From Tenuifilum sp. 4138str (lineage in GTDB: Bacteria; Bacteroidota; Bacteroidia; Bacteroidales; Tenuifilaceae), in contig NZ_JBGCUE010000004.1 in the NCBI RefSeq assembly GCF_041102575.1, positions 248,001 through 312,000 on the forward strand: 64,000 nucleotides of DNA, read 5' to 3'. The translations under genes and the position numbers were made by a program. How positions within the stretch are numbered: the stretch's first letter is position 1; each line of letters opens with the position of its first letter. The notes beneath the pieces are model-generated. The model had not been told where the DNA came from and did not search any database. It was given only the letters and a program-made list of their open reading frames with translations. Below, piece by piece: positions 1 through 11,992 of the stretch.

Positions 1-248
1 TAACTTTACGTCAATCATTTTGAGGAGTTTGGCTTATTGTCACCAAATATAAACATTTTTTGCAAGCGTAAGGATTACTATGGTAGATTTAAGTTATAAA
101 AAGCGTTTTTTGGGTTAAGCATATCATAGGTTTAATTTCCAGTTAGAATGTAATAAATTAGCGAAATATAAAAAATAACCAAAAAGGTCTTTATTCTTGA
201 TAAAGTTTAATAATTTTGGATAAAAGGAGAACGCTCTAATAGTAATAT
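1..248. other. AT-rich leader region before the first glycosyltransferase gene
   Basis: I see no gene here. The stretch is very AT-rich. A TAATTTTG at 211-218 fits the Bacteroidota -7 consensus TAnnTTTG, but no good TTTG box lies at the right distance upstream, so the promoter is only a possibility. A purine-rich AAAAGGAGA at 221-229 precedes the ATG at 249 by about 20 nt, farther than a usual ribosome binding site. Confidence 0.3.
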
Positions 249-1841
249 ATGATTAGATTCATAAAGGATATTAATTTGAGGTTAAAATTATTGTCAGTAT
301 TGGTGGTTTTAACCTTTTTGTATGGTTTCTATATTGATTTTTTTGAAGGGCCTAAGCCTATACATGAGTGGCGCAAAGCAGATTGTTTGTCAATTACTTA
401 CAATTACATGAAGGGCGAGCCTTTTTTTGAACCGAAAACAAATCTTATTCTAGAAAACGGTAACAGGAATGCAGTGTCTGAATTTCCAATTATATATTTT
501 CTGATGGGCAAACTATGGTCTGTAATAGGACAAAATGAGTTTTTGTATCGTTTATTAGGCTTTTCTCTTCTTTTTTTAGGAATAATTTTATTTGCAACAG
601 TAATACAGTATTATCTAAAATCACAAAAATATACAATTATATTTAGCGTTTTTATGTTTTCATCGCCAATTCTTATTGGATATGCCCACAATTTTATCCC
701 TAATCCAATTTCATTTGCTTTAACTTTGATTGCTGGCTTTTTTGTATTTCAATTTTTACAAAATAATAAATTATATGGATTAATTGGCTTCTTTGTTTTT
801 AGTACTTTAGCAATACTTATCAAGATAACAAGCATATTGGTTTTTATGTCCTTTATTGGAGCATTTATTTTTTATGAACTTTTTAATAATTACTACTTTT
901 GGAGAAAATATAAAATAAAAATATCATTACTTTCAGGCTCATTTATTCTTACTTTAGCATTAGTAGCTGCATGGTATTATTATGCAATTTATTATAATAC
1001 TAAGTATGATTCTCACTTGTTTTCAACAACAATTCGTCCAATATGGGAAATACCTGCTGAAAAGCGAAATGAAATTTTTTGGCATATAATAAATACAATG
1101 ATAAATTATGCGTATCACAGAGTTATTGTTTTTGCGCTTATAATTTTTGGTGTTTTTGCACTATTTTCTGGCTCAATTAACGCTTTTCTTAAATGGTTAA
1201 TAGTTATGTCTATAGGTGCCTTATTTTCATACTTTATTCTTTGGTATTGGGTTTTTGATGTTCATGACTACTATTTGATAGAGATACTTTTTGTATTTAA
1301 TGTTTTGTTTTTTATCTTTCTTTATAAAATTAATTCGTTTTTTAGTTTCCTAGATTTAAAAAAGATTAATCTAGCATTATATATTTTTATAATTTTTGTA
1401 GTTCTCCATGCATACACATGCAGTTGGGTTCGCTTTTCAGCTAATCCAAAGTTGATTGTAAATAATATTTTTCTTAAAAAAAGAGATATTGATACATGGC
1501 GCTGGTTTAATTATGACTATGGGATTAATCTAAAAAAACTTCAAAACAAATCTGATGAGATAAAAAAAATTATTCAACCATCTGATACCATTTTATGCCT
1601 ACGTGATTATTCTCCTAATGTACATTTGTATACCCTTGGAAGAATTGGATATTCAAAATTTCTATATAATGGATATTCCGATAGGGAAGCTATTGTTGAT
1701 GCATATAAAAGGGGAGCACGATATGTTGTGTTTTTGGGTAATGAGGAGGAGCGGGCTAAAATACCTTATTCAGATTATGTTGCTTACCAATACGAAAGAA
1801 TTTATATTTTTGATCTTAAACCCTATAAGCAAATACAATGA
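249..1841 (+). CDS. Multi-pass membrane glycosyltransferase (GT-C fold, GT39/ArnT-like)
   Basis: This 530-residue protein has about ten or more hydrophobic membrane segments through residue ~400 and a short soluble tail. The first extracytoplasmic loop (around residues 35-60, with HEWRKAD) carries an acidic residue where GT-C enzymes of the GT39/ArnT type keep their catalytic Asp. Such enzymes move a sugar from a polyprenyl-phosphate carrier to a glycan or protein on the outer face of the inner membrane. The next gene starts inside this one (ATGA overlap at 1838-1841) and encodes the kind of enzyme that makes polyprenyl-phosphate sugars, which supports a coupled pair. The exact acceptor and sugar cannot be read. 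Its AT content is higher than that of the galactose genes downstream, which hints at a surface-polysaccharide locus of variable origin. Confidence 0.7.
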   Translation: MIRFIKDINLRLKLLSVLVVLTFLYGFYIDFFEGPKPIHEWRKADCLSITYNYMKGEPFFEPKTNLILENGNRNAVSEFPIIYFLMGKLWSVIGQNEFLYRLLGFSLLFLGIILFATVIQYYLKSQKYTIIFSVFMFSSPILIGYAHNFIPNPISFALTLIAGFFVFQFLQNNKLYGLIGFFVFSTLAILIKITSILVFMSFIGAFIFYELFNNYYFWRKYKIKISLLSGSFILTLALVAAWYYYAIYYNTKYDSHLFSTTIRPIWEIPAEKRNEIFWHIINTMINYAYHRVIVFALIIFGVFALFSGSINAFLKWLIVMSIGALFSYFILWYWVFDVHDYYLIEILFVFNVLFFIFLYKINSFFSFLDLKKINLALYIFIIFVVLHAYTCSWVRFSANPKLIVNNIFLKKRDIDTWRWFNYDYGINLKKLQNKSDEIKKIIQPSDTILCLRDYSPNVHLYTLGRIGYSKFLYNGYSDREAIVDAYKRGARYVVFLGNEEERAKIPYSDYVAYQYERIYIFDLKPYKQIQ

Positions 1842-2758
1842 AAATAAGTGTAGTGCTGCCTTGTTATAACGAGGAAGGTAATATAAAACTATTATATAAT
1901 GAATTGAGGCGCGTACTTACAAATAAGTATGAGTTTGAAATCATTTTTGTTGATGATGGGAGTGTGGATGGCACTCTTTCAACAATTAAAGAAATTGCAA
2001 TGGATGATAGAAAGGTAAAAGGTATATCTCTTTCAAGAAACTTTGGGCACCAATCTGCAATTATTGCTGGAATGAATAGTGCATCGGGCGATTATATAAT
2101 TACTATGGATGCAGATATGCAGCACCCGCCAACTTTAATCCCAACATTAATTAACAAAGCAAATGAAGGTTATGATATTGTACTTACAATTAGAAAAAGT
2201 ACTGTTGATGCAAAATTTATTAAAAGAATAACATCGCATTTATTCTATCGTTTTTTTAATTATCTGTCTGATATTCCATTAAAAGAAGGGAGTGCCGATT
2301 TTCGCTTGATGACACGAAATGCCGCCAATGTTTTCTTAGGTTTGCCTGAAAAAGTACGTTTTAATCGGGGTTTAATCAATTGGATGGGTTTTAAAACAGC
2401 TTTTGTTGAGTATCATTCACCCAGGCGCATTTCTGGAAAATCTAAATATACATTTATTCGGATGATAAAGTTTGCAATTGCTGGTATACTTTCTTTCTCA
2501 TCTAAACCTTTAAAAATACCCTTTATATTAGGGATTTTATCATTCATTTTTGGATTGGGTTACTCAATGTATGTTTTAGTTCAATTTATTAATGGCATGA
2601 CTATACCAGGATGGGCTTCTACTATAATTCTTATACTCATGCTAGGTGGCGCTCAGATGTTAAGTCTTGGAATAGTTGGGCTTTACATAGCAAGAATATT
2701 TGAAGAAACCAAGCAACGTCCTATTTATATCATTAAAGAGAGAATTAACATTGAATGA
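1838..2758 (+). CDS. GT2 glycosyltransferase with C-terminal membrane anchor (GtrB/DPM1-like polyprenyl-phosphate sugar synthase)
   Basis: The 306-residue protein opens with a GT-A fold. It has the nucleotide-binding start VVLPCYNEEGN, a VDDGS motif near residue 40 and MDADMQHPP near residue 90, the usual metal and acceptor motifs of the dolichol-phosphate mannosyltransferase/GtrB group. Two hydrophobic segments follow at about 225-250 and 260-290, as in GtrB-type enzymes, so it should charge undecaprenyl phosphate with a sugar on the cytoplasmic side. The start codon overlaps the stop of the preceding GT-C gene by four bases, a sign of translational coupling. The likely pathway is lipid-linked sugar made here and used by the GT-C enzyme across the membrane. 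The donor sugar is unknown. Confidence 0.85.
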   Translation: MKISVVLPCYNEEGNIKLLYNELRRVLTNKYEFEIIFVDDGSVDGTLSTIKEIAMDDRKVKGISLSRNFGHQSAIIAGMNSASGDYIITMDADMQHPPTLIPTLINKANEGYDIVLTIRKSTVDAKFIKRITSHLFYRFFNYLSDIPLKEGSADFRLMTRNAANVFLGLPEKVRFNRGLINWMGFKTAFVEYHSPRRISGKSKYTFIRMIKFAIAGILSFSSKPLKIPFILGILSFIFGLGYSMYVLVQFINGMTIPGWASTIILILMLGGAQMLSLGIVGLYIARIFEETKQRPIYIIKERINIE

Positions 2759-2768
2759 TCAAAATCAA

Positions 2769-2796
2769 AAAGGCTATCCGTAAAAGGATAGCCTTT
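2769..2796 (-). terminator. Intrinsic terminator between the converging glycosyltransferase operon and galK
   Basis: An 11-bp perfect stem (AAAGGCTATCC / GGATAGCCTTT) with a 6-nt loop lies between the converging stop codons at 2758 and 2823. Read on the minus strand it is followed by a T-rich tract, so it mainly serves galK; the hairpin may also stop transcription from the other side. Confidence 0.8.
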
Positions 2797-2822
2797 AAGC
2801 GGGAGTAAAGCTAACCTAACCT

Positions 2823-3974
2823 TTAGTATACCAAAAGCTCTGCTCCGTTACTAATCACACAGGTAATAATCTGAGGAATTTTACCATCGGGTGTTTTGTA
2901 GTTTTCTTTTACACATTTTGTAAACTCATCAATATGGGAGTTTTCAACCACATTTATTGTGCAACCCCCAAAACCCCCTCCCATCATTCGTGAGCCAACC
3001 ACATAATCGAGTTTTTCAGTTAACTCAACGAGCTTGTCAAGCTCTGGACAGCTAACCTCATACATGTCACGGAGCCCGTAATGCGACTGGTACATTAACT
3101 TTCCGAACGATTCAAAGTCCTTTTGGGTTAGTGCTCTACCAGCATTAACCACGCGTTGATTTTCCTCAACCACATACAAACATCTTTCCCACACCTTACT
3201 GCTAAACTCTCTTTTATGGTTGTTTAAATCATTGATTGTTACATCGCGTAGCGATTGTATTGAATTATTGTACTTTTTAAGGATATCGACTCCGGCTTGG
3301 CACTCCTGCCTCCGTTTATTGTACTCCGACGAAGCTAGCGAGTGCTTTACCCCGGTATTAACCAAAATGATGGAATGGTTATCCATATTGAGTTCAAAGG
3401 GCTCAAACTCAAGGCTACGGCAGTCGAGCTGAAGTACATGGTTTTGCTTGCCATGCAGCGATGCAAACTGATCCATTATACCGCATTTTACCCCGGCATA
3501 CTCATGCTCAGCCCTTTGGGCTATTTGGGCAAGTTGCATGCGCGTAAAACCAAGCCCATAGATATGGTTCAGCGCAAAGGCCAATCCGCTCTCAATTGCT
3601 GCTGACGATGACATTCCCGCTCCAATTGGAACATCGCCACCAAAAACACAGTCAAAACCTGGGATATCTTTACCCTCGGCTACCATTTGGGCAATTACTC
3701 CTAAAAGGTAGTTTGCCCAGTGCGTATTTGATGGCTCAATCTTGTAAACGGGGGTTGTGTAATCGCGCCTAAAATCGGCAGCGTGGAACCTGTATAAGCC
3801 AAGTCCATTTGGTTTTATGGCAAAGTATGCGTAACGGTTTATGGCCGCAGGCATCACAAAACCATTATTGTAGTCGGTGTGTTCGCCTATCAGATTCACC
3901 CTGCCGGGAGCTCTAAAAACTAAGGGATCGGAGCCAAAACGATCCTTAAAAGTTGAAACAATCCTTTCTACCAT
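2823..3974 (-). CDS. galK: Galactokinase
   Basis: Galactokinase phosphorylates alpha-D-galactose at C1 with ATP, the entry step of the Leloir pathway in the cytoplasm. The 383-residue length is normal for the GHMP-kinase family. The galactokinase signature (GRVNLIGEHTDYNNGF, about residues 24-39), the ATP-binding loop (PIGAGMSSSAA, around residue 115) and the C-terminal GGGFGGC motif are all present. It is the last gene of a minus-strand group with GH97 and GH2 glycosidases; its start lies 4 nt past the GH97 stop, so the genes are almost surely cotranscribed. galT and galE are not in the window. A strong hairpin downstream (2769-2796) ends the transcript. Confidence 0.95.
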   Translation of the reverse strand: MVERIVSTFKDRFGSDPLVFRAPGRVNLIGEHTDYNNGFVMPAAINRYAYFAIKPNGLGLYRFHAADFRRDYTTPVYKIEPSNTHWANYLLGVIAQMVAEGKDIPGFDCVFGGDVPIGAGMSSSAAIESGLAFALNHIYGLGFTRMQLAQIAQRAEHEYAGVKCGIMDQFASLHGKQNHVLQLDCRSLEFEPFELNMDNHSIILVNTGVKHSLASSEYNKRRQECQAGVDILKKYNNSIQSLRDVTINDLNNHKREFSSKVWERCLYVVEENQRVVNAGRALTQKDFESFGKLMYQSHYGLRDMYEVSCPELDKLVELTEKLDYVVGSRMMGGGFGGCTINVVENSHIDEFTKCVKENYKTPDGKIPQIITCVISNGAELLVY

Positions 3975-3978
3975 TGGT

Positions 3979-5931
3979 TTACTCTAGAATTATTACCAAT
4001 CCACTACGGGGTTTTACCTTAAAGCTTTGTTTATCGTTTTTACCAATACGTTTTGAGCTTAGTACTAATTCGTCATCGGAATTACCTTCAGCAATAATTG
4101 TCATTTTATACTCCCTGTCATCGAGGAGGTTGAGGTTTAAGTTAAAGTCATGCTCATGGTTTGCAGTCATACATCCAATATACCACTTATCGCCATGTTT
4201 ACGGGCAACTGCAATGCTTTCGCCAACTTTGCCTTCAAGGGCAATGGTTTTTTCCCATGTAACGGGAACTCCTGATAAAAAGTTCAGAGCAATGCTATCT
4301 TTTTGGTAGAGCGTTGGCGAGTCGGCTAGCATTTGAACCCCGCCGTGGTAAACTATATACATTGCCATTTGCTGGGCCCTGTTAGTCATGGAGTGGGGGT
4401 TCTCCCATGATTTTACGAATTGTTCAGGGGTTACATGTCGCATTGAGCCGGGTGTGTAATCCATGGGGCCAACCACGTTCCTTACGAAAGGAATGGTGAG
4501 GTTATGAACCGGTGTGCACTTGTCGGAAAATTTGTTGTACTCAAGCCCAAGCACTCCCTCAATATTAACAATGTTTGGGAAAGTGCGATTTATTCCAGTA
4601 GGCTTATACATACCGTGTAGGTTTAGTAAAAGGTTGCGCTTGGCACATTCATCGGCTAACTTATTCACAAAATCAACTATTCGCTGGTCAGCGCGGTCGA
4701 AAAAGTCGACCTTGATTCCCGCTACTCCCAATTGGCTAAACATGTCGAGGTTAGCCGTAAAGTCTTTTTCAATGGTGTTCCACATTGCCCAAATAAATAC
4801 CTTAACACCCTTACTGTTGGCATAGTCAATTATCTCCTTGAGGTCTAGGTTTGGGTTAACCTTTTTAAAATTCCAAAGCTTAGCCCACCCATCGTCAATA
4901 TTGATGTACTCAATGCCGTTATTGGCGGCAAAGTCAACCATATACTTGTAGGTCTGGGTATTTATCCCCGGTTTAAATTCAACGCCTTGTAGGTTCCAGT
5001 TATGGTACCAGTCCCAAACCACCTTACCTGGTTTTACCCAACCAAAGTCCATTTTGGGCTCATCGGCCAACAGGTAAACCAAACTATTTTGTAGAATTTC
5101 GGCATCGTTTTGTGCCACCATTACCACACGCCAGGGGTATGAACGATTACCATTACTTTTGGCAATATAGTTTTCGGTTTTCTTTACCACCATCCTTGAA
5201 ATTTGAGGCCACTTGACCAGATGAAGTCTGCCTGGCAATTCCTGTTTTTCCTTCTTAGGATAAAGAGGGAATACCGCTTTTACTGAGTTCCCTGCATCCT
5301 TGCGGATGAACATGCCCGGATATTCGAAGAGATTCGATTCCGATATCACAACCAGTTCGCCGCTTGGTGTTTTATACATGAAGGGGGTTAAACCTAGAGT
5401 GCCATCGGCTATGGTTTGCATCGATTTTGGCAAGTAATTAACCTCAAATGGGGTAAGGAAACCCTTCACCTCGGGGAAGTAAACAGTTGAACTGTATGGA
5501 ATGTTGAATTCACTTGTTTCATTATAAACTATAACCTCCCTGTCAAAAGCTGAAACAACACGCCATGCAAAACCCTCGTTATAGCAACGGAACTCAACCG
5601 AAAGGCCATTACTATAATTCAGCTTTAGCTGGTTGAAATTTTCATCAATCTCCTTTGTAGTTCCCCAAAGTAATTTCACAGCTTGGTTTTTGCTATTGAA
5701 TGTTGCGGTATGCTCCCCAAAAAAATCGCTCTCAGCAAAAGCACTTGTTCTCATTGCTATGCCCGAGGGTTCAACAATTGCATTGCCATTACAGGATAGC
5801 GAGTAGGTTAACCTATCCTTTAAATCGATATTTGCCACTAAAATGCCATTGGGCGATTTTAAGGTGTAACTTTGCCCAAACATCAATTTTGTAGTAAATA
5901 TCAGAGCTGTTAGTATTGATATTCTTTTCAT
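3979..5931 (-). CDS. Glycoside hydrolase family 97, probable alpha-galactosidase (or alpha-glucosidase)
   Basis: A secreted or periplasmic glycosidase of family GH97, which in Bacteroidota includes inverting alpha-glucosidases (SusB) and retaining alpha-galactosidases. An N-terminal signal peptide (MKRISILTALIF..., cut near FGQ) is followed by a beta-sandwich domain (about 25-270), a catalytic barrel (about 280-550) and a C-terminal sheet. The GIKVDFFD stretch near residue 400 puts an Asp where retaining GH97 enzymes carry their nucleophile, which argues for the retaining, alpha-galactosidase-like branch. I chose the ATG at 5931 because it starts directly at the signal peptide; an upstream in-frame ATG at 5949 would add MHNCNT. 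Position between GH2 and galK supports release of galactose from alpha-galactosides. Confidence 0.85.
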   Translation of the reverse strand: MKRISILTALIFTTKLMFGQSYTLKSPNGILVANIDLKDRLTYSLSCNGNAIVEPSGIAMRTSAFAESDFFGEHTATFNSKNQAVKLLWGTTKEIDENFNQLKLNYSNGLSVEFRCYNEGFAWRVVSAFDREVIVYNETSEFNIPYSSTVYFPEVKGFLTPFEVNYLPKSMQTIADGTLGLTPFMYKTPSGELVVISESNLFEYPGMFIRKDAGNSVKAVFPLYPKKEKQELPGRLHLVKWPQISRMVVKKTENYIAKSNGNRSYPWRVVMVAQNDAEILQNSLVYLLADEPKMDFGWVKPGKVVWDWYHNWNLQGVEFKPGINTQTYKYMVDFAANNGIEYINIDDGWAKLWNFKKVNPNLDLKEIIDYANSKGVKVFIWAMWNTIEKDFTANLDMFSQLGVAGIKVDFFDRADQRIVDFVNKLADECAKRNLLLNLHGMYKPTGINRTFPNIVNIEGVLGLEYNKFSDKCTPVHNLTIPFVRNVVGPMDYTPGSMRHVTPEQFVKSWENPHSMTNRAQQMAMYIVYHGGVQMLADSPTLYQKDSIALNFLSGVPVTWEKTIALEGKVGESIAVARKHGDKWYIGCMTANHEHDFNLNLNLLDDREYKMTIIAEGNSDDELVLSSKRIGKNDKQSFKVKPRSGLVIILE

Positions 5932-5954
5932 TGTGTTGCAGTTATGCATTTTAA

Positions 5955-9116
<3,162 letters not shown>

Positions 9117-9137
9117 TTAGCAGTTTTTCTATTGAAT

Positions 9138-10460
9138 CTAGAACAGATAACCAACCAAAACGTACAATCCCGATGAACCGTAATTTTTGTTCATGGCCAT
9201 GCCATAATCGGCCGATACAACAAAGTTTTCGTTCATTACGATTTTCAAGCCAGCACCAAATGTGGTATATAAATCTTTATAGCTGTTTGAAAATAGCTGG
9301 TTGCGTTGGGCAACAGGAACATTTGTTAGGTCCATATCGTAACCTTTCAATACCTTGCCGGCATCGGCAAAAAGGTTAAAGCCTAAGTAAAAGTTTTGCC
9401 CAATGGCATGGAAGCGGTATGCCTTCCAACGAAACTCAAAATTACCGATAGCCGTGTGCTGACCAACAACCCTGTTCATCAAAACACCCCTAACGGTTTG
9501 AGCGCCACCAAAACCTTCGTAGTAGTTGCTGGTGGTTAGGTGCTGACGGGCGTAAAAAGGCACTTCGCCAAGGTTCCCTTCGTACCAGAGTCTATATGCA
9601 AACGATAGTTTTTCCTTTACAAGCGTTAGGTATTGGCGATGGATTAACGATACTCGTCCGTAGTTATCGTTGTTGCCAATGAACTTGGGCGATGCCCTAA
9701 AAAGTAGTTCTGTCCATACCCCTTTCATCGGGTTAGTTAAGCGGTCGCGGGTATCAAAAACCAGCCCAAACTTAACACTATTATCAAATCCACCATCTTT
9801 TTCGTCGGCTGAGATGATTCCCCAGCTAACAAGCTGATCGTATAGAATGGGAACATCAGGGATAAGCTCATCGTCGTCGCGCCCTTTGTTTAGGTGGTCA
9901 ATATCTACTGTTGCAACATCGTACCAGCCAAGGTCAAAACCTGCAATCCACTTAAATTTGCTGTCGGCTATTCTGTCCTCAAGTAGGAAATCGGCTTTTG
10001 CAAGCTTACGGTCGTATTTGTAGAATACTTGAGAAATGAAATCGCCGGTGGCATCGATATTCTCAAAATCGGCGTTGTAAACGGTTTGTGTGCCGTTAAA
10101 ACCGTAGAAAGGGTATGTCCTGTTACGGTTAAAGCTTAGGCGACCAATAAAGTGTTTGTTTGGAATAAGTGTGTAGGAATCGAAGTAGGCAATGGCATCC
10201 ATGCTACCCTTTGTATAGGCCGATAGCTGAAGGTAAAGGTTGTGGTTGAAGTCGGGATACCTGGAGCCGTCGCCAAAGTCGAACGAGTTTACAATTGCTC
10301 CGTACAGCAGCCCAAGGTTTGAGTCATAGCCTAATGCCGGTAAAACGCCAACTGTCCAACCGGTTTTTACTTCTTCTTTGGCTTTTTTTTCTTGATTTTC
10401 CTGTGCAAACAACGATGTTGCAACTACACATACCAGTAATGCAGAAATAACTTTTCTCAT
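9138..10460 (-). CDS. BamA/TamA-family (Omp85-like) outer-membrane beta-barrel protein
   Basis: The 440-residue protein has a clear signal peptide (MRKVISALLVCVVATSLFAQ), a short charged stretch, then alternating beta-strand sequence to the end, closing with GYLF, an aromatic C-terminus typical of outer-membrane barrels. The fold resembles the surface-antigen (D15) barrel of BamA/TamA without POTRA domains, a form common in Bacteroidota. Function is not known. It is the first gene of the run with GH2, GH97 and galK, so it may act in galactoside passage or simply share the transcript. It is not a SusC homologue; I see no SusC/SusD pair in the window. Confidence 0.75.
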   Translation of the reverse strand: MRKVISALLVCVVATSLFAQENQEKKAKEEVKTGWTVGVLPALGYDSNLGLLYGAIVNSFDFGDGSRYPDFNHNLYLQLSAYTKGSMDAIAYFDSYTLIPNKHFIGRLSFNRNRTYPFYGFNGTQTVYNADFENIDATGDFISQVFYKYDRKLAKADFLLEDRIADSKFKWIAGFDLGWYDVATVDIDHLNKGRDDDELIPDVPILYDQLVSWGIISADEKDGGFDNSVKFGLVFDTRDRLTNPMKGVWTELLFRASPKFIGNNDNYGRVSLIHRQYLTLVKEKLSFAYRLWYEGNLGEVPFYARQHLTTSNYYEGFGGAQTVRGVLMNRVVGQHTAIGNFEFRWKAYRFHAIGQNFYLGFNLFADAGKVLKGYDMDLTNVPVAQRNQLFSNSYKDLYTTFGAGLKIVMNENFVVSADYGMAMNKNYGSSGLYVLVGYLF

Positions 10461-10524
10461 AGCTTTAATTTGGTTTTTGGTTTAGGTTTTGGTTAGCTAT
10501 TTAGAAAAGTGTAGTAAACTGGTC

Positions 10525-10545
10525 GTTCAAATAAAAAGTTTGAAC
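10525..10545. promoter_or_regulatory. Inverted repeat upstream of the galactoside operon (candidate operator)
   Basis: A perfect 7-bp inverted repeat, GTTCAAA and TTTGAAC around a 7-nt AT spacer, lies in the 160-nt gap between the AraC-type regulator and the Omp85-like gene. It could be an operator for the adjacent regulator or a weak terminator for the regulator gene. Only the symmetry is seen; binding is inferred. Confidence 0.3.
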
Positions 10546-10620
10546 AATTTTAAGGTAGATTTGCAGTATTAAGTATTTGATATACAGTAATATGAAATTA
10601 GTAACAAGAGCCGTTGTCCG

Positions 10621-11727
10621 TTAAGTACTTTTTTTAGTTGAACTCCTGAACGCCTTTTTGTATTCTGATGGGGTCATGCCGGTTTCCTTCTTGAAAAGGG
10701 TGTTGAATGATGTTTTTGAGTTGAAACCCGAATCGTATGCAATTCCCAGAAGTGTTTCGTAATCGAAGGCCGGATTAGTTAACCTCTGCTTGGCCTCCTC
10801 AATCCTAAAACTGTTGATGTAGTTGAAAAAGTTTACCCCAAGCTCCTTGTTCAGGTAGTTCGATATTTCCTGGGTGCTTACCTTTAGCTGGTCAGCTAAA
10901 TCCTGAATGGTTAACTCATTGTTTAGGTATGGTTTGTTTTTAACCATGTGCTCGTAAAGCAAATCGCCAAACTTTTGCGACTTTTTTTCTTGAGCCTCGT
11001 CGCTAACCTGGAGCTGTTTGGGCTTTTGGTGCTGATACAATACGGGTTGATGTATGCCGTAGTAACTTATTGAAAAGGTAAAAACCAGCAAGCCCAGATG
11101 AAAAAGTTCAATGGGATTGAAAGGGAAAATGTTTTGGGTCGAAAAGATTATAAAGGTTATCCCCGATGCAAAAAAGCCTGATAGAATCCAAATGGCTGTA
11201 GTTTTTAGCCAGTTAAGCATGATGGTTTCAGATCGATACGAGAAATGATCGCCGAGGGTATGGTTGTGTTTGCGAATCAGCTTAAGCGAGGCGCGCCAGT
11301 AATAAACAATTACTAACAGGAAAAGTGTGAAGTTTAGAATCGCCAACCAGGTTATTGGCCCCTTACTAAAAAAATTTACCGAGTTAATATCAATGGGCTT
11401 GCCCCAAAAAACAGCAATCAATATAAAGAGATATACAGGGATTAGGTGCCTGTGGATATTCCTGATGGTTACAGTTTTTTTTGATGTTAAGAGCTTGGTG
11501 TAAAAGAAAAGAAAAGGCCCGTAGCTTAACGGAATAATGATCAGATCGGGGAGCCATGTTAGGTATTTTGCATTAAGCAGGGAGTAAAGCATTTCAATAC
11601 CTATAACAATTAACCAAATTACAAGCAATTTATCGGCAGCCCCCTTGTTTGGCTTACGGTAAACCAACAGTGCGGCAAACCATGCCTGAATAAGACCTAT
11701 GTGATAAATAGGCAATACGTTATTCAT
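10621..11727 (-). CDS. AraC-family transcriptional regulator with an N-terminal membrane domain
   Basis: About 220 N-terminal residues form six or seven hydrophobic helices (including LLVIWLIVIGIEMLYSLL and FLFILIAVFW). The C-terminal ~100 residues carry the double helix-turn-helix of AraC regulators, with IEEAKQRL and GFNSKTSFNTLFKKETGMTPSEYKKAF. This membrane-anchored AraC arrangement is common in Bacteroidota and suggests direct signal sensing at the membrane. It lies upstream of, and on the same strand as, the Omp85/GH2/GH97/galK group, so control of that group is a reasonable inference but not shown. The gene starts 66 nt downstream of the tRNA-Gln terminator. Confidence 0.85.
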   Translation of the reverse strand: MNNVLPIYHIGLIQAWFAALLVYRKPNKGAADKLLVIWLIVIGIEMLYSLLNAKYLTWLPDLIIIPLSYGPFLFFYTKLLTSKKTVTIRNIHRHLIPVYLFILIAVFWGKPIDINSVNFFSKGPITWLAILNFTLFLLVIVYYWRASLKLIRKHNHTLGDHFSYRSETIMLNWLKTTAIWILSGFFASGITFIIFSTQNIFPFNPIELFHLGLLVFTFSISYYGIHQPVLYQHQKPKQLQVSDEAQEKKSQKFGDLLYEHMVKNKPYLNNELTIQDLADQLKVSTQEISNYLNKELGVNFFNYINSFRIEEAKQRLTNPAFDYETLLGIAYDSGFNSKTSFNTLFKKETGMTPSEYKKAFRSSTKKST

Positions 11728-11794
11728 GCCAATATTTTTGGATAAATGTAATGAAAACTAGGGAAAAATGGAAAAACATATTTATGAAATAAAA

Positions 11795-11816
11795 AAACCG
11801 CTCAGCTGAGCGGTTT
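11795..11816 (-). terminator. Intrinsic terminator of tRNA-Gln
   Basis: A perfect 11-bp palindrome (AAACCGCTCAG / CTGAGCGGTTT) begins just past the encoded CCA of the tRNA and is followed by a T tract on the minus strand. It should stop the tRNA transcript. Confidence 0.85.
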
Positions 11817-11817
11817 C

Positions 11818-11893
11818 TGGTTGTCCTGCCAGGGGTCGAACCTGGACTCTTCTGATCCAGAGTCAGACGTGTTGCCAATTACACCACAGGACA
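11818..11893 (-). tRNA. tRNA-Gln (anticodon CUG), CCA encoded
   Basis: The minus strand folds into a full cloverleaf of 76 nt. The acceptor stem is TGTCCTG/CAGGACA with discriminator A and an encoded CCA. The anticodon stem TCTGA/TCAGA encloses the 7-nt loop CTCTGGA, giving anticodon CTG. The T arm is CCAGG-TTCGAAC-CCTGG. The gene lies about 100 nt downstream of glnS on the same strand, so the tRNA and its own synthetase are neighbours. Confidence 0.95.
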
Positions 11894-11992
11894 ATGCACT
11901 TATAACGCTGCAAAGATAATGTTTTTAAGAGTTGATTTGCAAAATTTTTTACATTTTTTTGGCAAGTGGCTTTTTTGTGGAGCAATAGCCGG